Shown: positions 42,789 to 53,040, numbered from the stretch's first letter. The stretch is 64,000 nt of DNA from Rhodoferax potami (GCF_032193805.1 NZ_JAVBIK010000001.1:2501001-2565000), one strand, 5' to 3'. The notes: generated by a model from the sequence alone, not told the origin. Numbers and translations are program-made.

Positions 42789-44543
42789 TCAGCTCGACAG
42801 CGAGGAGTGCAAGCTGGCCAGTTGGGTGGGTACAGGCTCCAGAAAACGGATCGGCCGGCGGGTTCGAGGTGAGATTCCTGCCAGCACGCCTGCCAACTCG
42901 TTGAGGGCTTGTGCAGGTTCGACCGGGTTTTCGTGCAGGAGCACGCACGCAGCTTGGAACTGCAGCGTGACCTCGGTGGGCATGCCTTGCAAAGGAATCA
43001 GCCCCGAGGCCACCAGTTTGACCAGCCGCTCGGTCAGCATCTGCCGCGAAGCTACACCCTCAAGCAGCAGGGCAAACCGTGCGCTGCCTACCCGAGCCGC
43101 CGGATCCAGATCCCGTAGCACCCGGTGCAGCTTGATCACGGCGCGCAAGAGGCACTGCTCCGCGGCAGGATCTCCCATGTTGTGGCGGATGTGATCCAGG
43201 TTTGCGATGTTCACCAAAACCAGCGCCAATGGCTCGCGGTGGGTGACGGCGCGTTCATAAGCCTCGGTGAGGTGGGTTTGGAAGGCGTCTGCAGTGAGCA
43301 GGCCGGTCAATGCGTCTTGGGTCGGGAGGTGTTCTGCCCGGGCCACGACTTCTTTGCGGTCATGGGTGGCGCGCCCCAAGGCATAGACCAAGGCAGGCAC
43401 CGACGCCGCCACGGTGAGTGTGAGCAAATAGCGCAGCGGCCAGAATGCGGGCAGACTGCCGCCGGCCTCCAGCGTCATCCAGATCACCAGGGCGAATTTA
43501 GGGGTGTAAGTCCACAGCAGCCAAGCCCCCAAGGGGGAGCCCGTCCTCCAATTCAACGCCGTGGCCAGCAGGCTGCAAGCAGTGCCCAGCAGAATCACGA
43601 TGCCCGAGACCTTGTCCGCTAGGGTGCGGTCCAGGAAAAGGTAGCAGGCAATTGAGGCGATTGCGGCAACTCCCAGCACGCCTAGCAACTTGTCAAACCG
43701 CGGGTAGTGGTTCGAGAGCGCATACAGGTGCCGCCCGTAAAGCAAAACACCACCTATAGCCAGTGACGGCAGCACACTGCTGGCGTAGTCTGCCCACAAG
43801 GGGGCGCCGGGCCAGAGCAACGAGTTGAGGATGCCGTTGAATTGCGCCAGCGTGAGCGCAATCATCACGCTGTAAAGAGCGGCGCCCAGGTCCGACACAT
43901 TGCGGAACTCTGCATAGCGCATGAGTGAGACGACTGCCAGGGTGAGGATCAGCCCGAACATGACGCCGAGGCCAATGCCCTCTGCCAGTCGTTGGCCCTC
44001 GCGCAGGTTGGCCGGGACCATGCGCAATGGGATGGCGAGCGGCTTGAAGTTGCGAATCTGCAGCAACACCTCGGTAGGCTGTCCGGGCGGCAAGTACAGC
44101 TCAAACTCGGGGTACAGGCCACGCACGTTCCAGTGGCGCTGGGCGTGCTTGTCGCCTGCTGTTTGGGGGTACCAGGCGCCGTCTTGCCGCTCAAAGAGCA
44201 CCACATGGTCAAGGTAGGGCTGGGGAATGTTCAGCGTCCACCGGCCGGTGCTGCCGGTTGCGCGAACCAGCGTGAGCTTGATCCACAGGGTGTTGTTGGC
44301 GTTGAGGGGCGCAGCGTGCGCCATGTGGGCGGCTTCAAATGGCGCGGCCCAGGCTTGGGCCGCTGTCGCGTTTCGGCCCGGTTCCAGCCATTGCATGGAG
44401 CTGTCTCGCAGGGGCCATGGCTCGCTGTTGTCTGTCAAAAAAAGCGGGTTGGTAGCTCGGGCATCGGCGACAAATCCATGCGCCCAACCCGCTCCCGCCC
44501 AAAGTGCCAGCGCCACCAACAGGCGCAGGAACAGGTATGGCAT
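42789..44543 (-). CDS. 7TM sensor protein with degenerate GGDEF domain
   Basis: 584 residues: signal peptide, 7TMR-DISMED2-like carbohydrate-binding-type periplasmic domain (about 30-175), seven hydrophobic segments (about 185-395) and a C-terminal GGDEF-like domain (about 405-560). The domain keeps LPTQDALTGLLTADAF and the second motif LDHIRHNMGD, but the active-site GGDEF is replaced by GSARF in RVGSARFALLLEG, so it should not make cyclic di-GMP. It may bind GTP or act as a docking module. Divergent from ychF. Confidence 0.86.
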   Translation of the reverse strand: MPYLFLRLLVALALWAGAGWAHGFVADARATNPLFLTDNSEPWPLRDSSMQWLEPGRNATAAQAWAAPFEAAHMAHAAPLNANNTLWIKLTLVRATGSTGRWTLNIPQPYLDHVVLFERQDGAWYPQTAGDKHAQRHWNVRGLYPEFELYLPPGQPTEVLLQIRNFKPLAIPLRMVPANLREGQRLAEGIGLGVMFGLILTLAVVSLMRYAEFRNVSDLGAALYSVMIALTLAQFNGILNSLLWPGAPLWADYASSVLPSLAIGGVLLYGRHLYALSNHYPRFDKLLGVLGVAAIASIACYLFLDRTLADKVSGIVILLGTACSLLATALNWRTGSPLGAWLLWTYTPKFALVIWMTLEAGGSLPAFWPLRYLLTLTVAASVPALVYALGRATHDRKEVVARAEHLPTQDALTGLLTADAFQTHLTEAYERAVTHREPLALVLVNIANLDHIRHNMGDPAAEQCLLRAVIKLHRVLRDLDPAARVGSARFALLLEGVASRQMLTERLVKLVASGLIPLQGMPTEVTLQFQAACVLLHENPVEPAQALNELAGVLAGISPRTRRPIRFLEPVPTQLASLHSSLSS

Positions 44544-44574
44544 ACACTTGACACCCAGTTTTTAGAGGTTTTTT

Positions 44575-45666
44575 ATGAGTTTGAAGTGTGGCATTGTAGG
44601 CCTGCCCAACGTGGGCAAAAGTACCCTTTTTAATGCGCTGACCAAGGCGGGTATTGCTGCAGAAAACTACCCGTTTTGCACGATTGAGCCCAATGTGGGC
44701 GTGGTCGAGGTGCCTGATCCGCGTCTGCAGCAGCTCGCGGACATCATCACCCCCGAGCGCATTGTTCCGGCCATCGTGGAGTTTGTGGATATTGCGGGTC
44801 TGGTAGCGGGTGCAAGCACCGGCGAAGGCTTGGGCAACAAGTTCTTGGCACACATCCGCGAAACAGACGCCACCATCAACGTGGTGCGCTGCTTTGAAGA
44901 CGACAACGTGATCCACGTTGCCGGCAAGGTGGACCCGATTGCCGATATCGAGGTCATTCAGACCGAGTTGTGCCTGGCAGATTTGGGGGCGGTGGAAAAA
45001 GCCTTGCACCGTGTGACCAAGCTGGCCCGTTCCGGCGACAAGGAGTCGATCAAGCTGGTGGCGATTCTGGAGAAGTGCCAAGCTGCGCTCAACGAAGCCA
45101 AGCCTGTGCGTACCCTGGACTTCAGCAAAGAAGAGTTGCCTTTGCTCAAGCAGTTTTTCCTGATCACCGCTAAGCCCGCGATGTTCGTGGCCAACGTGTC
45201 GGAAGATGGTTTCGAAAACAATCCTTTGCTCGACCGCTTGACCGCGTTTGCGACGGCCCAGGGCGCGCCTGTGGTGGCTATTTGCGCCAAGATGGAAGCT
45301 GAGCTTTCTGAGATGGACGATGCGGACCGGCTGGAGTTCCTCCAAGAACTCGGCCAAACCGAACCCGGTTTGAACCGCCTGATTCGATCTGCCTACAGCC
45401 TGTTGGGCTTGCAAACCTACTTCACCGCTGGGGTGAAAGAGGTCCGCGCTTGGACTATCCATGTGGGCGACACCGGCCCCCAAGCGGCTGGCGTGATCCA
45501 CACGGATTTCGAAAAGGGTTACATCCGCGCTCAGACGATTGCCTTTGATGACTTCATCAGCCACAAGGGCGAGCAGGGTGCCAAAGACGCGGGCAAGATG
45601 CGCGCCGAAGGCAAGGAATACGTGGTCAAAGATGGCGACGTGATGAACTTCCTGTTCAGTTCTTGA
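44575..45666 (+). CDS. ychF: Ribosome-associated OBG-family ATPase YchF
   Basis: 363 residues, cytosolic. P-loop [15 protein letters not shown] (8-22), switch VDIAGLV and a C-terminal TGS domain ([31 protein letters not shown]). Family members bind ribosomes and hydrolyse ATP, and affect stress and translation of leaderless mRNA. The pth gene often beside it is absent. The end is intact. Confidence 0.95.
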   Translation: MSLKCGIVGLPNVGKSTLFNALTKAGIAAENYPFCTIEPNVGVVEVPDPRLQQLADIITPERIVPAIVEFVDIAGLVAGASTGEGLGNKFLAHIRETDATINVVRCFEDDNVIHVAGKVDPIADIEVIQTELCLADLGAVEKALHRVTKLARSGDKESIKLVAILEKCQAALNEAKPVRTLDFSKEELPLLKQFFLITAKPAMFVANVSEDGFENNPLLDRLTAFATAQGAPVVAICAKMEAELSEMDDADRLEFLQELGQTEPGLNRLIRSAYSLLGLQTYFTAGVKEVRAWTIHVGDTGPQAAGVIHTDFEKGYIRAQTIAFDDFISHKGEQGAKDAGKMRAEGKEYVVKDGDVMNFLFSS

Positions 45667-45688
45667 TGGCACGTGCCGCGGCGGCAGC

Positions 45689-46585
45689 GTGACGCTGTCT
45701 TTTGATTGGTTGGCCCTGGGCGCTGCGGCTTGCTGGGCGGTGACCGGGCTGATTTCAGCCCCCCAAGCGCGCCATCTCGGCGCGTTTGCATTTACCCGTT
45801 GGCGCATGGGGCTGGTGTTTGTGATGCTGGCGCCCGTGGTCCTGCTCAATGGGGCTTGGCACAGCATCCATGCCGAGCAAGCCTGGGTTTTGATTCTCAG
45901 TGGATTGATCGGCATCTTCATCGGCGACACCGCCTTGTTTGCCTCCATGAACCGGCTGGGCCCGCGGCGCACCGGAGTGCTGTTTGCCACGCACGCCTTG
46001 TTCAGCGCACTACTGGGCTTTGTGGTGCTGGATGAGCGCATGGGGCCGCAGGCCATGATGGGCGGAGCTTTGGTGGTGGGCGGCGTCATGACGGCGATTG
46101 CCTTGGGCAGCCGCAAAGACGAGTCGCACGCCTTGGAGCAGCTTCGCGGCCATATTCCCTCGGGGATCGCGCTGGGCCTGTTGGCCGCCTTGTGCCAGGC
46201 AACCGGCTCTTTGATTGCCAAGCCGGTGATGGCATCGGGCGTGGACCCGGTCGCGGCCACGGTGCTGAGGGTGGGGGCAACTTGTGCCGCCCACTTGGTG
46301 CTTTTGTGGGCGGGCGCATCGGTTGCGCGCACCCAAAACCCCTTGTCTTTGGCTGTGTTGGGCAAAGTCGCGTTGAGCGGCATGATCGGCATGGGCTTGG
46401 GGATGAGCCTCATCCTGCTGGCGCTGCAGCGTGGCAATGTCGGCATGGTGGGCATCTTGTCATCTGTGTCGCCGGTATTGGTGCTGCCCTTGTTATGGTG
46501 GCACCTGGGCCGCTCGCCTGCGCAGGGCGCTTGGTGGGGCGCCGGTCTCACGGTGCTGGGCACGGTATTGGTATTGGTCCGTTAA
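45689..46585 (+). CDS. EamA-family (DMT) transporter
   Basis: 298 residues with ten hydrophobic segments in two repeats (for example LALGAAACWAVTGLISA and LGLLAALCQATGSLIAK). Inner-membrane metabolite exporter or importer, substrate unknown. GTG start at 45689, 22 bases after ychF, chosen because the frame has no ATG before the first membrane segment. Confidence 0.83.
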   Translation: MTLSFDWLALGAAACWAVTGLISAPQARHLGAFAFTRWRMGLVFVMLAPVVLLNGAWHSIHAEQAWVLILSGLIGIFIGDTALFASMNRLGPRRTGVLFATHALFSALLGFVVLDERMGPQAMMGGALVVGGVMTAIALGSRKDESHALEQLRGHIPSGIALGLLAALCQATGSLIAKPVMASGVDPVAATVLRVGATCAAHLVLLWAGASVARTQNPLSLAVLGKVALSGMIGMGLGMSLILLALQRGNVGMVGILSSVSPVLVLPLLWWHLGRSPAQGAWWGAGLTVLGTVLVLVR

Positions 46586-46605
46586 ATGGGTCCGTTAATG
46601 AGGGG

Positions 46606-47691
46606 ATGCCCGTGACTTCTGTGAATCACACGTTTGCTGACATCGAGCAGTTGTCCACTTTTGATGCGGTGATCGACGCGCGCTCGCCCGGCGAATACGC
46701 GTTGGACCATATTCCCGGCGCTATCAACTGCCCGGTGCTGAATGACGAGGAGCGCATCCGCGTCGGCACGATGTACAAGCAGGTCTCGCCGTTCGAGGCG
46801 CGCAAGGTCGGTGCCGTCTTGGTCGCGCGCAATGTAGCGACGCACATCGACAGCTTGTTTGCCGCGCACCCCAAGTCGTGGCGGCCGCTGGTGTACTGCT
46901 GGCGTGGTGGCCAGCGCAGCGGCTCTTTTACCCACATCCTGAACGAGGTGGGTTGGACGGCCCGGCGCTTGTCAGGGGGCTACAAGTCCTGGCGCCACCA
47001 TGTGCTCGAAGAATTGGTGCGGATGCCCGCGCAATTCCGCTTTCAGGTGCTGGCGGGCCCGACAGGCTCGGGCAAGACCAAGGTGCTCGAAGCCTTGCAG
47101 GCCCAGGGACACCAGGTGCTGAACCTGGAGGCGCTGGCGGCCCACAAGGGCTCGGTACTGGGTGGCTTGCCGGACCAGGCCCAGCCGTCTCAGAAAATGT
47201 TCGAGACGCAGATACTCTACACCCTCTCAAGCTTTGACCCGGGGCGCCCGGTGTATGTCGAGGCGGAAAGCAAGCGCATCGGTTTGCTGCGATTGCCGGA
47301 TTCGATTTACCAAGGCATCCAGCAAGGCCAGTGGTGGGGGCTGGAGGTGCCTGTGGGACTCAGAGTGCAGTTTTTGTTGCAGGACTATGCCTACTTTCTG
47401 CACAGTGACACGCTGTTGGATCAGCTGGACCGTTTGGTCCCGACCTGTGGCAGGGCCCAAGTGGACCAGTGGAAAGAGTGGGTGGCAGCGTCGCGTTATG
47501 CGGAGTTGGTGGAGGACCTGCTGGTCAAGCACTACGACCGGTACTACGACCGCTCCATGCGCCAGCTCCAATCCGGTGAGGCGCGGGACTTTCTCTTGAG
47601 TACCGACGATGTCTCAGACGCCGGCTTTATGGACCTCGCCAGCCGCTTGGCACTGCGCTCGCAACTCACCACAGGCGCACCAGCCCGGTAA
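46606..47691 (+). CDS. mnmH: tRNA 2-selenouridine synthase
   Basis: 361 residues: N-terminal rhodanese domain with the active-site Cys98 in LVYCWRGGQRSGSF and a C-terminal P-loop domain (LAGPTGSGKTKVLEAL, about 149). Replaces sulfur of 2-thiouridine at the tRNA wobble position with selenium, via a geranylated intermediate. The selD gene needed for selenophosphate is not in this window. The 3' end overlaps the convergent YqaA-like gene by 26 bases. Confidence 0.92.
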   Translation: MPVTSVNHTFADIEQLSTFDAVIDARSPGEYALDHIPGAINCPVLNDEERIRVGTMYKQVSPFEARKVGAVLVARNVATHIDSLFAAHPKSWRPLVYCWRGGQRSGSFTHILNEVGWTARRLSGGYKSWRHHVLEELVRMPAQFRFQVLAGPTGSGKTKVLEALQAQGHQVLNLEALAAHKGSVLGGLPDQAQPSQKMFETQILYTLSSFDPGRPVYVEAESKRIGLLRLPDSIYQGIQQGQWWGLEVPVGLRVQFLLQDYAYFLHSDTLLDQLDRLVPTCGRAQVDQWKEWVAASRYAELVEDLLVKHYDRYYDRSMRQLQSGEARDFLLSTDDVSDAGFMDLASRLALRSQLTTGAPAR

Positions 47692-48139
47692 GTGCCGCCG
47701 TCATGGTGATGTAGCGCAGGCATTTGCCGATCGCCATGTAAATCACGCACGGCCAAAACGGAAGGCGCAGCCAGCCGGCAACTGCACACAAAGGGTCGCC
47801 GACGACCGGCAGCCACGACAGCAAGCAGGCCTTGGGCCCCAGGCGTGTGAGCCAGGCAAGCGCCCGCACATGACTGGCGGAGCGGCCATGCCGGTTTGCG
47901 AGATGGCTGGCCGCGTGGCCCATCCACCAGGTGATGGCTCCGCCCAAGGTGTTGCCGGCAGTGGCTACCGCAATAACCCGCCAGAACCAATCCGGCTGCA
48001 ACTGCACGAGCCCGAAGACAACCGGCTCTGACCCCATCGGCAACAAGGTGGCAGACATCAGCGAGACCGCAAACACCGTGCTCAGCCCGAATTCGGGGAG
48101 CGAAAGCCATTGCAACAAAGAGTGAAGCCAAGCATCCAT
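47666..48139 (-). CDS. YqaA-family (DedA/VTT-like) inner membrane protein
   Basis: 157 residues with four or five hydrophobic segments: MDAWLHSLLQWLSLPEFG, FAVSLMSATLLPMGSEPV, ATAGNTLGGAITWWMG and a C-terminal YITMTAALTGLV. Possibly a phospholipid flippase or transporter relative. Function not established. A longer frame to 48289 has no homology; the chosen ATG is 48139. Confidence 0.8.
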   Translation of the reverse strand: MDAWLHSLLQWLSLPEFGLSTVFAVSLMSATLLPMGSEPVVFGLVQLQPDWFWRVIAVATAGNTLGGAITWWMGHAASHLANRHGRSASHVRALAWLTRLGPKACLLSWLPVVGDPLCAVAGWLRLPFWPCVIYMAIGKCLRYITMTAALTGLVRLW

Positions 48140-48287
48140 AGCGGCCCAGTATAGGGAGCAGAGCGCGGCAGCCGGTGAAGTGCCTGCGCATTTCAATTGC
48201 TGAAATTTTGAGCAGTTAGAATGCAGGTCGGGCCCGCTGAAATGCGGGCCTTCACGCTTTCTAACGCCCCCAGCTTTCCTCATACCC

Positions 48288-49340
48288 ATGCAAATCGGCC
48301 CATTCGCTTTGGCGAATCACCTCTTTGTTGCCCCCATGGCGGGGGTGACGGACCGGCCCTTCCGCCAACTTTGCAAAAAGCTCGGCGCAGGGTATGCGGT
48401 GAGCGAAATGGTGACCTCCCGCAAGGACTTGTGGAAAAGCCTCAAGACCTCGCGCCGGGCCAACCACGATGGGGAGCCCGGCCCGATCGCCGTGCAAATT
48501 GCCGGCACCGATGCGCAGATGATGGCGGAAGCCGCGGTCTACAACATCGACCGTGGCGCCCAGATCATCGATATCAACATGGGTTGCCCCGCCAAAAAGG
48601 TCTGCAACAAATGGGCCGGCTCCGCCCTGATGCAGGATGAGCAGCTCGCTATCGAAATCGTGGAGGCCGTAGTCAACGCCTGCGCCCCCCGCAATGTGCC
48701 CGTGACCCTGAAGATGCGCACCGGTTGGTGCCAGGCAGAGAAGAACGCGGTGGTGCTCGCCCGCGCGGCCGAGGCCGTGGGCGTGCAAATGGTGACGGTG
48801 CACGGCCGTACCCGGGAGCAGGGCTATCAGGGGCATGCCGAGTACGACACGATTGCGGCGGTGAAAGCGGCCTTGCGCATTCCGGTGGTGGCCAATGGCG
48901 ACATCACCACCCCTGAGAAAGCGCGTGAGGTGCTGGCCGCAACCGGCGCAGACGCCATCATGATCGGCCGCGCCGCCCAAGGTTACCCGTGGATATTCCG
49001 GGAAGTGGCGCATTTTCTGGCCACTGGCACACACCTTGCACCGCCGCTGGTGAGCGAGGTGAAAAAGCTGTTGGTCGAGCACCTCTACGACCACTACAGC
49101 CTCTATGACGAATTTATCGGTGTGCGCTCGGCCCGCAAGCACATCGGATGGTATTTGCAGGATTTACCCGGTGGTGAGGATTTCCGCCAGGGTATGAATC
49201 TGCTGGAAGACAGCGCCTCCCAGGTGGCGGCGGTCGAGGCGTATTTGGACACGTTGAACGAAAAAATGGATCGCATCCCTGCAAGGGGATCCGCGAACGG
49301 TCAGGCAAGGGGACATGACATGACGGAATTGGCAATATGA
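48288..49340 (+). CDS. dusB: tRNA-dihydrouridine synthase B
   Basis: FMN-dependent reduction of uridine to dihydrouridine in tRNA D-loops. 350 residues: MQIGPFALANHLFVAPMAGVTDRPF, catalytic-Cys segment MGCPAKKVCNKWAGSALM, VHGRTREQGYQG and GRAAQGYPWIFREV. Overlaps the fis start (ATGA), the usual dusB-fis operon. Confidence 0.95.
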   Translation: MQIGPFALANHLFVAPMAGVTDRPFRQLCKKLGAGYAVSEMVTSRKDLWKSLKTSRRANHDGEPGPIAVQIAGTDAQMMAEAAVYNIDRGAQIIDINMGCPAKKVCNKWAGSALMQDEQLAIEIVEAVVNACAPRNVPVTLKMRTGWCQAEKNAVVLARAAEAVGVQMVTVHGRTREQGYQGHAEYDTIAAVKAALRIPVVANGDITTPEKAREVLAATGADAIMIGRAAQGYPWIFREVAHFLATGTHLAPPLVSEVKKLLVEHLYDHYSLYDEFIGVRSARKHIGWYLQDLPGGEDFRQGMNLLEDSASQVAAVEAYLDTLNEKMDRIPARGSANGQARGHDMTELAI

Positions 49341-49573
49341 GCGGCACGAATTTGGATGATTGCGTGCGCGCAAGCCTGGAGCTTTACTTTGCAGACCTCG
49401 ACGGCACAGAGCCCGCCGGCATGTATGACATGTTGGTGCGCGCGGTAGAAAAGCCTTTGCTGGAGGTGGTGATGGCGCAGGCAGACCACAACCAATCCAA
49501 AGCAGCGCAATGGCTGGGCCTGAATCGCAACACCCTGCGCAAAAAATTGGTCGAGCACAAGCTGCTCGCATAA
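49337..49573 (+). CDS. fis: Fis-family nucleoid-associated regulator
   Basis: 78 residues, short as in other betaproteobacteria (E. coli Fis has 98). Single C-terminal helix-turn-helix NQSKAAQWLGLNRNTLRKKLVEHKLL. Binds and bends DNA; in E. coli controls rRNA promoters and growth phase. Coupled to dusB by a four-base overlap. Confidence 0.93.
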   Translation: MSGTNLDDCVRASLELYFADLDGTEPAGMYDMLVRAVEKPLLEVVMAQADHNQSKAAQWLGLNRNTLRKKLVEHKLLA

Positions 49574-49645
49574 GCCTCCCACCGGCATCCGCCTTGGTGC
49601 GGTTGCCCGGTGAAACGTTTTCTGGTTTTACTTTACTCCCGCACT

Positions 49646-51256
49646 ATGAACGCACAAAAAACTGCATTGCTGTCGGTCTCCGACAAGACCGGCATCGTTG
49701 AACTCGCCCAAGCGCTGCACGCCCAAGGCGTCAAGCTCTTGTCTACCGGGGGCACTGCCAAACTGCTGGCCGACAAAGGCCTGCCCGTGACCGAAGTGGC
49801 GGAGATGACCGGCTTCCCCGAAATGCTGGATGGCCGTGTGAAGACCCTGCACCCCCGCGTGCACGGTGGCTTGCTGGCGCGCCGCGACTTCCCCACCCAC
49901 ATGGCCGCACTGGCCGAGCACAACATCAACACCATCGACTTTCTGGTGGTGAACCTGTACCCGTTTGAGGCCACCGTGGCCAAGGCCGGTTGCACGCTGG
50001 AAGACGCGATTGAGAACATCGACATTGGCGGCCCCGCCATGGTGCGCAGCGCCGCCAAGAACTGGAAAGACGTGGCGGTGCTCACCGACGCGGCCCAGTA
50101 CGACACCGTGATCGCCGAGCTGAAGGCCAACGGCGTGGTGAGCGACAAGACCAAGCTGGGCCTGTCCATCGCGGCTTTCAACCGCATCAGCCAGTACGAC
50201 GGTGCTATCAGTGACTACTTGTCCGCTATCCAGATCGGTGACGAGGTGCCCGCAGGCGACAAGGCTCCGGTGTTGGACCTGTTCCCCGGCCAGAGCAATG
50301 GCCGCTTCATCAAGGTGCAAGACCTGCGCTACGGTGAGAACAGCCACCAGCAAGCCGCGCTGTACCGCGACCTGATGCCCGCACCCGGTTCGCTGGTCAC
50401 TGCCAAGCAACTGCAAGGCAAAGAGCTGAGCTACAACAACATTGCCGATGCGGACGCAGCTTGGGAGTGTGTAAAGAGCTTCGACACGCCCGCCTGCGTG
50501 ATCGTCAAGCACGCCAACCCTTGTGGCGTGGCCGTGGGTGCCAACGCCCTAGAGGCCTACAGCAAGGCCTTCCAAACCGATCCCACCAGCGCGTTCGGCG
50601 GCATCATTGCCTTGAATACGGAGCTGGACGAGGCCGGTGCCCAGCAAATCTCCAAGCAGTTTGTGGAAGTGTTGATGGCGCCTAGCTTCACAGCCGCAGC
50701 GCTGGAAGTGTTCAAGACCAAGGTGAACGTGCGCATTCTGCAAATCGACCTGCCTAAGGGCGGCACTACGCCATGGGACCAGGGCCGCAACCTGATGGAT
50801 ATGAAACGCATCGGCTCCGGCATCCTGCTGCAAACGGCCGACAACCATGAGCTGGCGCTAAGCGACTTGAAGGTCGTGACGATCAAGCAGCCTACTGCTG
50901 AAGAGCTGAACGACCTGCTGTTCGCCTGGAAGGTGGCCAAGTACGTCAAGTCCAACGCCATCGTCTTCTGCAAGGGCGGCATGACCATGGGTGTGGGCGC
51001 CGGCCAGATGAGCCGCTTGGACTCTGCCCGCATTGCCAGCATCAAGGCCGGCCATGCGAATCTGTCCTTGGCTGGCACGGTCGTCGCGAGCGATGCGTTC
51101 TTCCCCTTCCGCGACGGCTTGGATGTGGTGGTGGACCATGGCGCGACCTGTGTCATCCAGCCCGGTGGCTCGATGCGCGACCAAGAAGTGATTGACGCGG
51201 CCAACGAGCGCGGCGTGTCTATGGTGTTCAGTGGCGTGCGCCACTTCCGCCACTGA
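49646..51256 (+). CDS. purH: Bifunctional AICAR formyltransferase/IMP cyclohydrolase
   Basis: Last two steps of de novo purine synthesis, cytosolic. 536 residues: N-terminal IMP cyclohydrolase with [32 protein letters not shown] and [11 protein letters not shown], and the C-terminal transformylase with [19 protein letters not shown] and [17 protein letters not shown]. Start [16 protein letters not shown] chosen over an upstream in-frame ATG at 49610. Confidence 0.95.
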   Translation: MNAQKTALLSVSDKTGIVELAQALHAQGVKLLSTGGTAKLLADKGLPVTEVAEMTGFPEMLDGRVKTLHPRVHGGLLARRDFPTHMAALAEHNINTIDFLVVNLYPFEATVAKAGCTLEDAIENIDIGGPAMVRSAAKNWKDVAVLTDAAQYDTVIAELKANGVVSDKTKLGLSIAAFNRISQYDGAISDYLSAIQIGDEVPAGDKAPVLDLFPGQSNGRFIKVQDLRYGENSHQQAALYRDLMPAPGSLVTAKQLQGKELSYNNIADADAAWECVKSFDTPACVIVKHANPCGVAVGANALEAYSKAFQTDPTSAFGGIIALNTELDEAGAQQISKQFVEVLMAPSFTAAALEVFKTKVNVRILQIDLPKGGTTPWDQGRNLMDMKRIGSGILLQTADNHELALSDLKVVTIKQPTAEELNDLLFAWKVAKYVKSNAIVFCKGGMTMGVGAGQMSRLDSARIASIKAGHANLSLAGTVVASDAFFPFRDGLDVVVDHGATCVIQPGGSMRDQEVIDAANERGVSMVFSGVRHFRH

Positions 51257-51266
51257 TCGGCTTGCC

Positions 51267-52238
51267 ATGAACGCTTTGCGATTCGTCACTCTCGTTGGTA
51301 CCCTTTTGTTGGGCGTCTCTAGCAGTTGGGCCCAAGGGGCGAACAAGCCGATCCGCCTCGTGGTTCCTTATGCCGCAGGCGGTCCGCTGGACATTACCGC
51401 CCGAGTGCTGGCCGAGCGGGTCAAAGACAGCCTCGGCACAGTGGTGGTGGAAAACCGCCCCGGTGCCGGCGGCAACATCGGTGCGGATGTGGTGGCCAAA
51501 GCTGCGCCTGACGGTTACACCATCGGCATCGCGGCCACCGCCACGCATGCGGTCAACCCGTGGCTGTTTGCCAAGATGCCCTACAACGCAGCGACGGACT
51601 TTGCCGGTATCACGCAGATGGTGCGTGTGCCCAACGTGCTGGTGATGAATGCCGAGGTGGCCCAGCGCCTGCGCATCGGGACCTTGGCGGACCTGATCGC
51701 TTACGCCAAGGCCAACCCTGCCAAGCTCAACTACGGCAGCGGCGGCAACGGCAGTGCCGGACACTTGGCGGGGGAGATGTTCAAGAAAGAAGCCGGAATT
51801 TTCGCGTTGCATATTCCTTACAACGGCGGAAACCCTGCGCAACTGGCATTGCTCAGCGCGCAGGTGGACTTCAATCTGGACAACCTGGCCACGGCAGCGC
51901 CTAATATCCGCTCCGGCAAGCTCAAGGCCTTGGCGGTCACATCCCTCAGCCGCAGCGCAGCCCTGCCGGAGGTGCCAGCCATGTCTGAAACGCTCAAGGG
52001 TTTTGCGATTGACACATGGTGGGGGCTGGTCGCTCCGGCAGGTACGCCCAAGGAGCGTATTGCGCAGCTCCACCAAGCCTTCGTCGCGGCCCTGCAAGCG
52101 CCTGAGACCAAGACCCGTTTTAACACTTTGTTCGCCGAACCCGCACCTTCCACTCCCGCTGCCTTTGATGCGTGGATGCAGGCAGAGCGCCGTAAGTATG
52201 AAAAAGTGGTGAAGGACACGGGCGCCCGCGTGGATTGA
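51267..52238 (+). CDS. TTT (Bug) family extracytoplasmic solute-binding protein
   Basis: 323 residues: signal peptide (MNALRFVTLVGTLLLGVSSSWA), then the family motifs IRLVVPYAAGGPLDITAR, VVVENRPGAGGNIGAD and LNYGSGGNGSAGHL. Binds a small carboxylate or other metabolite in the periplasm. The membrane partners TctA/B are not adjacent, which is common for orphan Bug proteins. Starts 10 bases after purH and ends at a terminator. Unlike the frameshifted paralogue at 31 kb it is intact. Confidence 0.9.
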   Translation: MNALRFVTLVGTLLLGVSSSWAQGANKPIRLVVPYAAGGPLDITARVLAERVKDSLGTVVVENRPGAGGNIGADVVAKAAPDGYTIGIAATATHAVNPWLFAKMPYNAATDFAGITQMVRVPNVLVMNAEVAQRLRIGTLADLIAYAKANPAKLNYGSGGNGSAGHLAGEMFKKEAGIFALHIPYNGGNPAQLALLSAQVDFNLDNLATAAPNIRSGKLKALAVTSLSRSAALPEVPAMSETLKGFAIDTWWGLVAPAGTPKERIAQLHQAFVAALQAPETKTRFNTLFAEPAPSTPAAFDAWMQAERRKYEKVVKDTGARVD

Positions 52239-52256
52239 AGGGGGCTGTATCGATTC

Positions 52257-52283
52257 AAAAGCCGCTCTTGAGCGGCTTTTTTT
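52257..52283 (+). terminator. Terminator after the TTT receptor gene
   Basis: AGCCGCTC (52260-52267) with GAGCGGCT (52270-52277), then a T-run to 52283. Confidence 0.88.
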
Positions 52284-52313
52284 ATGCCTATTTGATATGT
52301 AGCCCCCGCAAAA

Positions 52314-52346
52314 TATGCGCAACTAGCTACTATTTTTATAGCAAAT
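52314..52346 (+). repeat. Dispersed GCGC/ATAGC repeat upstream of gmhA
   Basis: TATGCGCAACTAGCTACTAT followed by TTTTATAGCAAAT. Intergenic; one of the most complete copies. Confidence 0.7.
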
Positions 52347-52425
52347 CAAGGTTCGAGCCGGGCCAGCATCGGGTCTTGCGCTGCTGTTGATCCGGGCTGG
52401 TGGGGATTGCGCGAAAATGGGCGTC

Positions 52426-53019
52426 ATGCAAAACCACATCACCTCCAGCCTGCAAGAGGCGCACACCGCATTGACCAACCTGCTGGCCAACCCGGCCGCG
52501 TTGGCGACCATCGAGCAGGCAGCGCAACTGCTGATCGCCACCTTTGAGAGCCAAGGTCGTGTGTATTCCTGCGGCAATGGCGGTTCCATGTGCGATGCCA
52601 TGCACTTTGCCGAAGAGCTGACAGGCCGCTATCGCAAGGACCGCAAAGCCTTGGGCGCTACTGCTATTAGCGATGCCGGCCACCTGACCTGTGTGGGCAA
52701 TGACCACGGCTACGAGCAAGTGTTCGCCCGCTACGTTGAAGGCCACGGCCGCCCTGGCGATTGCCTGGTGGCGCTCAGCACCAGTGGTACCAGCAAGAAT
52801 GTGATCAAGGCCGCCGAGGCGGCCAAAGTACTGGGCATGAAGGTCATCATCCTCAGCGGCAAGCGCAGCGAAAAGCTGGAGCCCTTGAGCGAAGTGTACA
52901 TCTGCACCCCCGGTGGCACTTACGCAGACCGGGTACAGGAGTTGCACATCAAGGTGCTGCACATTCTGATTGAGCTGATCGAGCGCCACTTCTTTCCAGA
53001 GAACTACGTCGGCGAGTGA
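52426..53019 (+). CDS. gmhA: D-sedoheptulose 7-phosphate isomerase
   Basis: First step of ADP-heptose synthesis for lipopolysaccharide; cytosolic SIS-domain enzyme. 197 residues. SIS motifs are visible: VYSCGNGGSMCDAMHFAEEL, VGNDHGYE and ALSTSGTSKNVIKA. Catalytic Glu and His positions of the family (FAEEL, LHIKVLHILI) are kept. An ATG 9 bases upstream is possible. No other heptose gene adjoins. Confidence 0.92.
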   Translation: MQNHITSSLQEAHTALTNLLANPAALATIEQAAQLLIATFESQGRVYSCGNGGSMCDAMHFAEELTGRYRKDRKALGATAISDAGHLTCVGNDHGYEQVFARYVEGHGRPGDCLVALSTSGTSKNVIKAAEAAKVLGMKVIILSGKRSEKLEPLSEVYICTPGGTYADRVQELHIKVLHILIELIERHFFPENYVGE

Positions 53020-53040
53020 GCGCGCAGTCCACGGCGCCAT

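Noticed and set aside
50204..50232. GCTATC...GCTATC in purH as a dispersed repeat
   Set aside because: It encodes the conserved YDGAISDYL region of PurH and lacks the GCGC and A/T-run parts of the family.
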